Assembly: GCA_030151145.1 (NCBI GenBank)
Contig: JASLEL010000338.1
Coordinates: 1-6,009, forward strand
Reading direction: 5' to 3'
Source: Aquirhabdus sp.
GTDB lineage: Bacteria > Pseudomonadota > Gammaproteobacteria > Pseudomonadales > Moraxellaceae
Length of the DNA: 6,009 nt
Shown here: positions 5,379-6,009 of the stretch, piece after piece
Layout of the letters: each line of letters begins with the position of its first letter
How positions within the stretch are numbered: the first letter of the stretch is position 1
Made by a program: the position numbers and the translations under genes
The notes under the pieces: model-generated
What the model saw: only the letters and a program-made list of their open reading frames with translations
What the model was told of the DNA's origin: nothing
The model's database searches: none

Positions 5379-6009
5379 TCATGGGGACATAAACCATCGC
5401 CACTCTGGCACCCGATTGGCTTGCGTCCGTTCAAAGTACATGATCGCGCAGGTGAGCAGCATGAGCACCACGCCCCATGCATGCTTAATCATGGGGAGCG
5501 TCATCAATGCCCAACAGGTGCCCACACACCACAAGCCCTGAATCACCCCATAGCGGGCCGCATCATAGTAAGCATGCCAGCCAAAAGGACGTAGCCTTGG
5601 CTTGATATGACAATGATTTAGGCTCATTTGCTTATATGGGCTCATTTGCCAGATCAGGGTGATGATCAGGAAGATGGCAAAGGTCAGGTTTCCTGAGATC
5701 TGGGCATCCTGTATCTCGGTCAGGATACCCAGAGCGATCACACCCACGCCCATCCATATCGCAAGGTAACCGCTGATGAAGGTCGTCATGGCTCCGATGC
5801 GTTTACGGGAGAAATTACGCTCCCAGATGAAGCGCAGCGGATCGGACAGCATCGGCGTCATCATCGCCAGCACCATCCAGAACCAGTGCAGCAGACTGTG
5901 ATGGGGTGCTGACAATGGTTCGGGCATTGGCATGGGCATATCGGTCATAGGCATGTCCATGCTCATCTGCATAGGGTGCAGATGATGCGCATGACCTGAA
6001 AAAATAAAT
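5379..6009 (-). CDS. DUF2182-family (predicted metal-binding) integral membrane protein, N-terminus cut by window edge
   Basis: Recognised by pattern as the DUF2182 family of metal-binding membrane proteins of unproven function. Counting from the ATG at 5972, hydrophobic segments lie at about 28-42, 62-83, 96-110, 142-160 and 165-180. Family-like blocks are HWFWMVLAMMTPM, SPYKQMSLNHCHIKP (H120, C121, H122) and LWCVGTCWALM (C149, C153). Before the first segment is a Met-rich stretch, QMSMDMPMTDMPMPMPEP, resembling Met motifs that bind Cu(I). An internal start at 5972 gives 197 residues but has no ribosome binding site. The frame stays open to the window edge and adds FIFSGHAHHLHP, rich in His. 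Family members usually carry a first membrane segment before the Met-rich linker, so the true start is most likely beyond 6009. It stops with TGA at 5379-5381. Metal handling is inferred from ligand-rich motifs. Confidence 0.78.
   Translation of the reverse strand, partial: FIFSGHAHHLHPMQMSMDMPMTDMPMPMPEPLSAPHHSLLHWFWMVLAMMTPMLSDPLRFIWERNFSRKRIGAMTTFISGYLAIWMGVGVIALGILTEIQDAQISGNLTFAIFLIITLIWQMSPYKQMSLNHCHIKPRLRPFGWHAYYDAARYGVIQGLWCVGTCWALMTLPMIKHAWGVVLMLLTCAIMYFERTQANRVPEWRWFMSP

Overview
The window looks like ordinary chromosomal DNA of a Gram-negative bacterium, roughly half G+C. I infer a gammaproteobacterium or close relative from the periplasmic class C beta-lactamase, the CecR-like TetR regulator, the pirin and the DUF2182 membrane protein. 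Genus cannot be fixed from the sequence. I see no phage genes, transposase, CRISPR array, tRNA or rRNA.

Left part (1-1708): a TetR-family regulator, cut by the left edge, is transcribed leftward. It is divergent from a complete AmpC-type beta-lactamase transcribed rightward. The gap between them holds two tandem copies of a palindromic operator lying on a near-consensus promoter for the regulator. This is a well-formed autorepression switch and may also touch the beta-lactamase. AmpC is usually paired with the LysR-type AmpR; here the divergent partner is a TetR protein.

Middle (1709-3843): a pirin gene whose reading frame is complete except for one in-frame TAG at codon 245. The last 60 codons of a recognisable pirin C-terminus follow in the same frame, so it is best read as a pseudogene or a recently truncated gene. 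It is followed by a membrane protein of unknown function, with a hydrophobic hairpin, a soluble beta-rich segment, three more membrane segments and a Cys-containing tail.

A repeat of about 59 bp (44 of 59 positions identical, no gaps) occurs at the 3' end of the beta-lactamase and again just after the membrane-protein gene. Each copy forms a TTACCC/GGGTAA stem-loop and carries DnaA-box-like 9-mers. In the beta-lactamase the repeat supplies the last codons, giving a C-terminal tail that ordinary AmpC enzymes lack.

Right part (4100-6009): a class 3 lipase-like hydrolase with an intact Ser-Asp-His triad and no signal peptide, then a DUF2182-type membrane protein rich in Met and His. Both are transcribed leftward. 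The DUF2182 frame stays open through the right edge, so its true start lies outside the window. The 397-bp gap between these genes holds a candidate lipase promoter and a hairpin with a T-tract on the opposite strand.

The genes do not form an obvious single pathway. I did not find a convincing new multi-gene system; the most informative points are the operator/promoter arrangement, the repeat pair with its effect on the beta-lactamase C-terminus, and the pirin nonsense codon.
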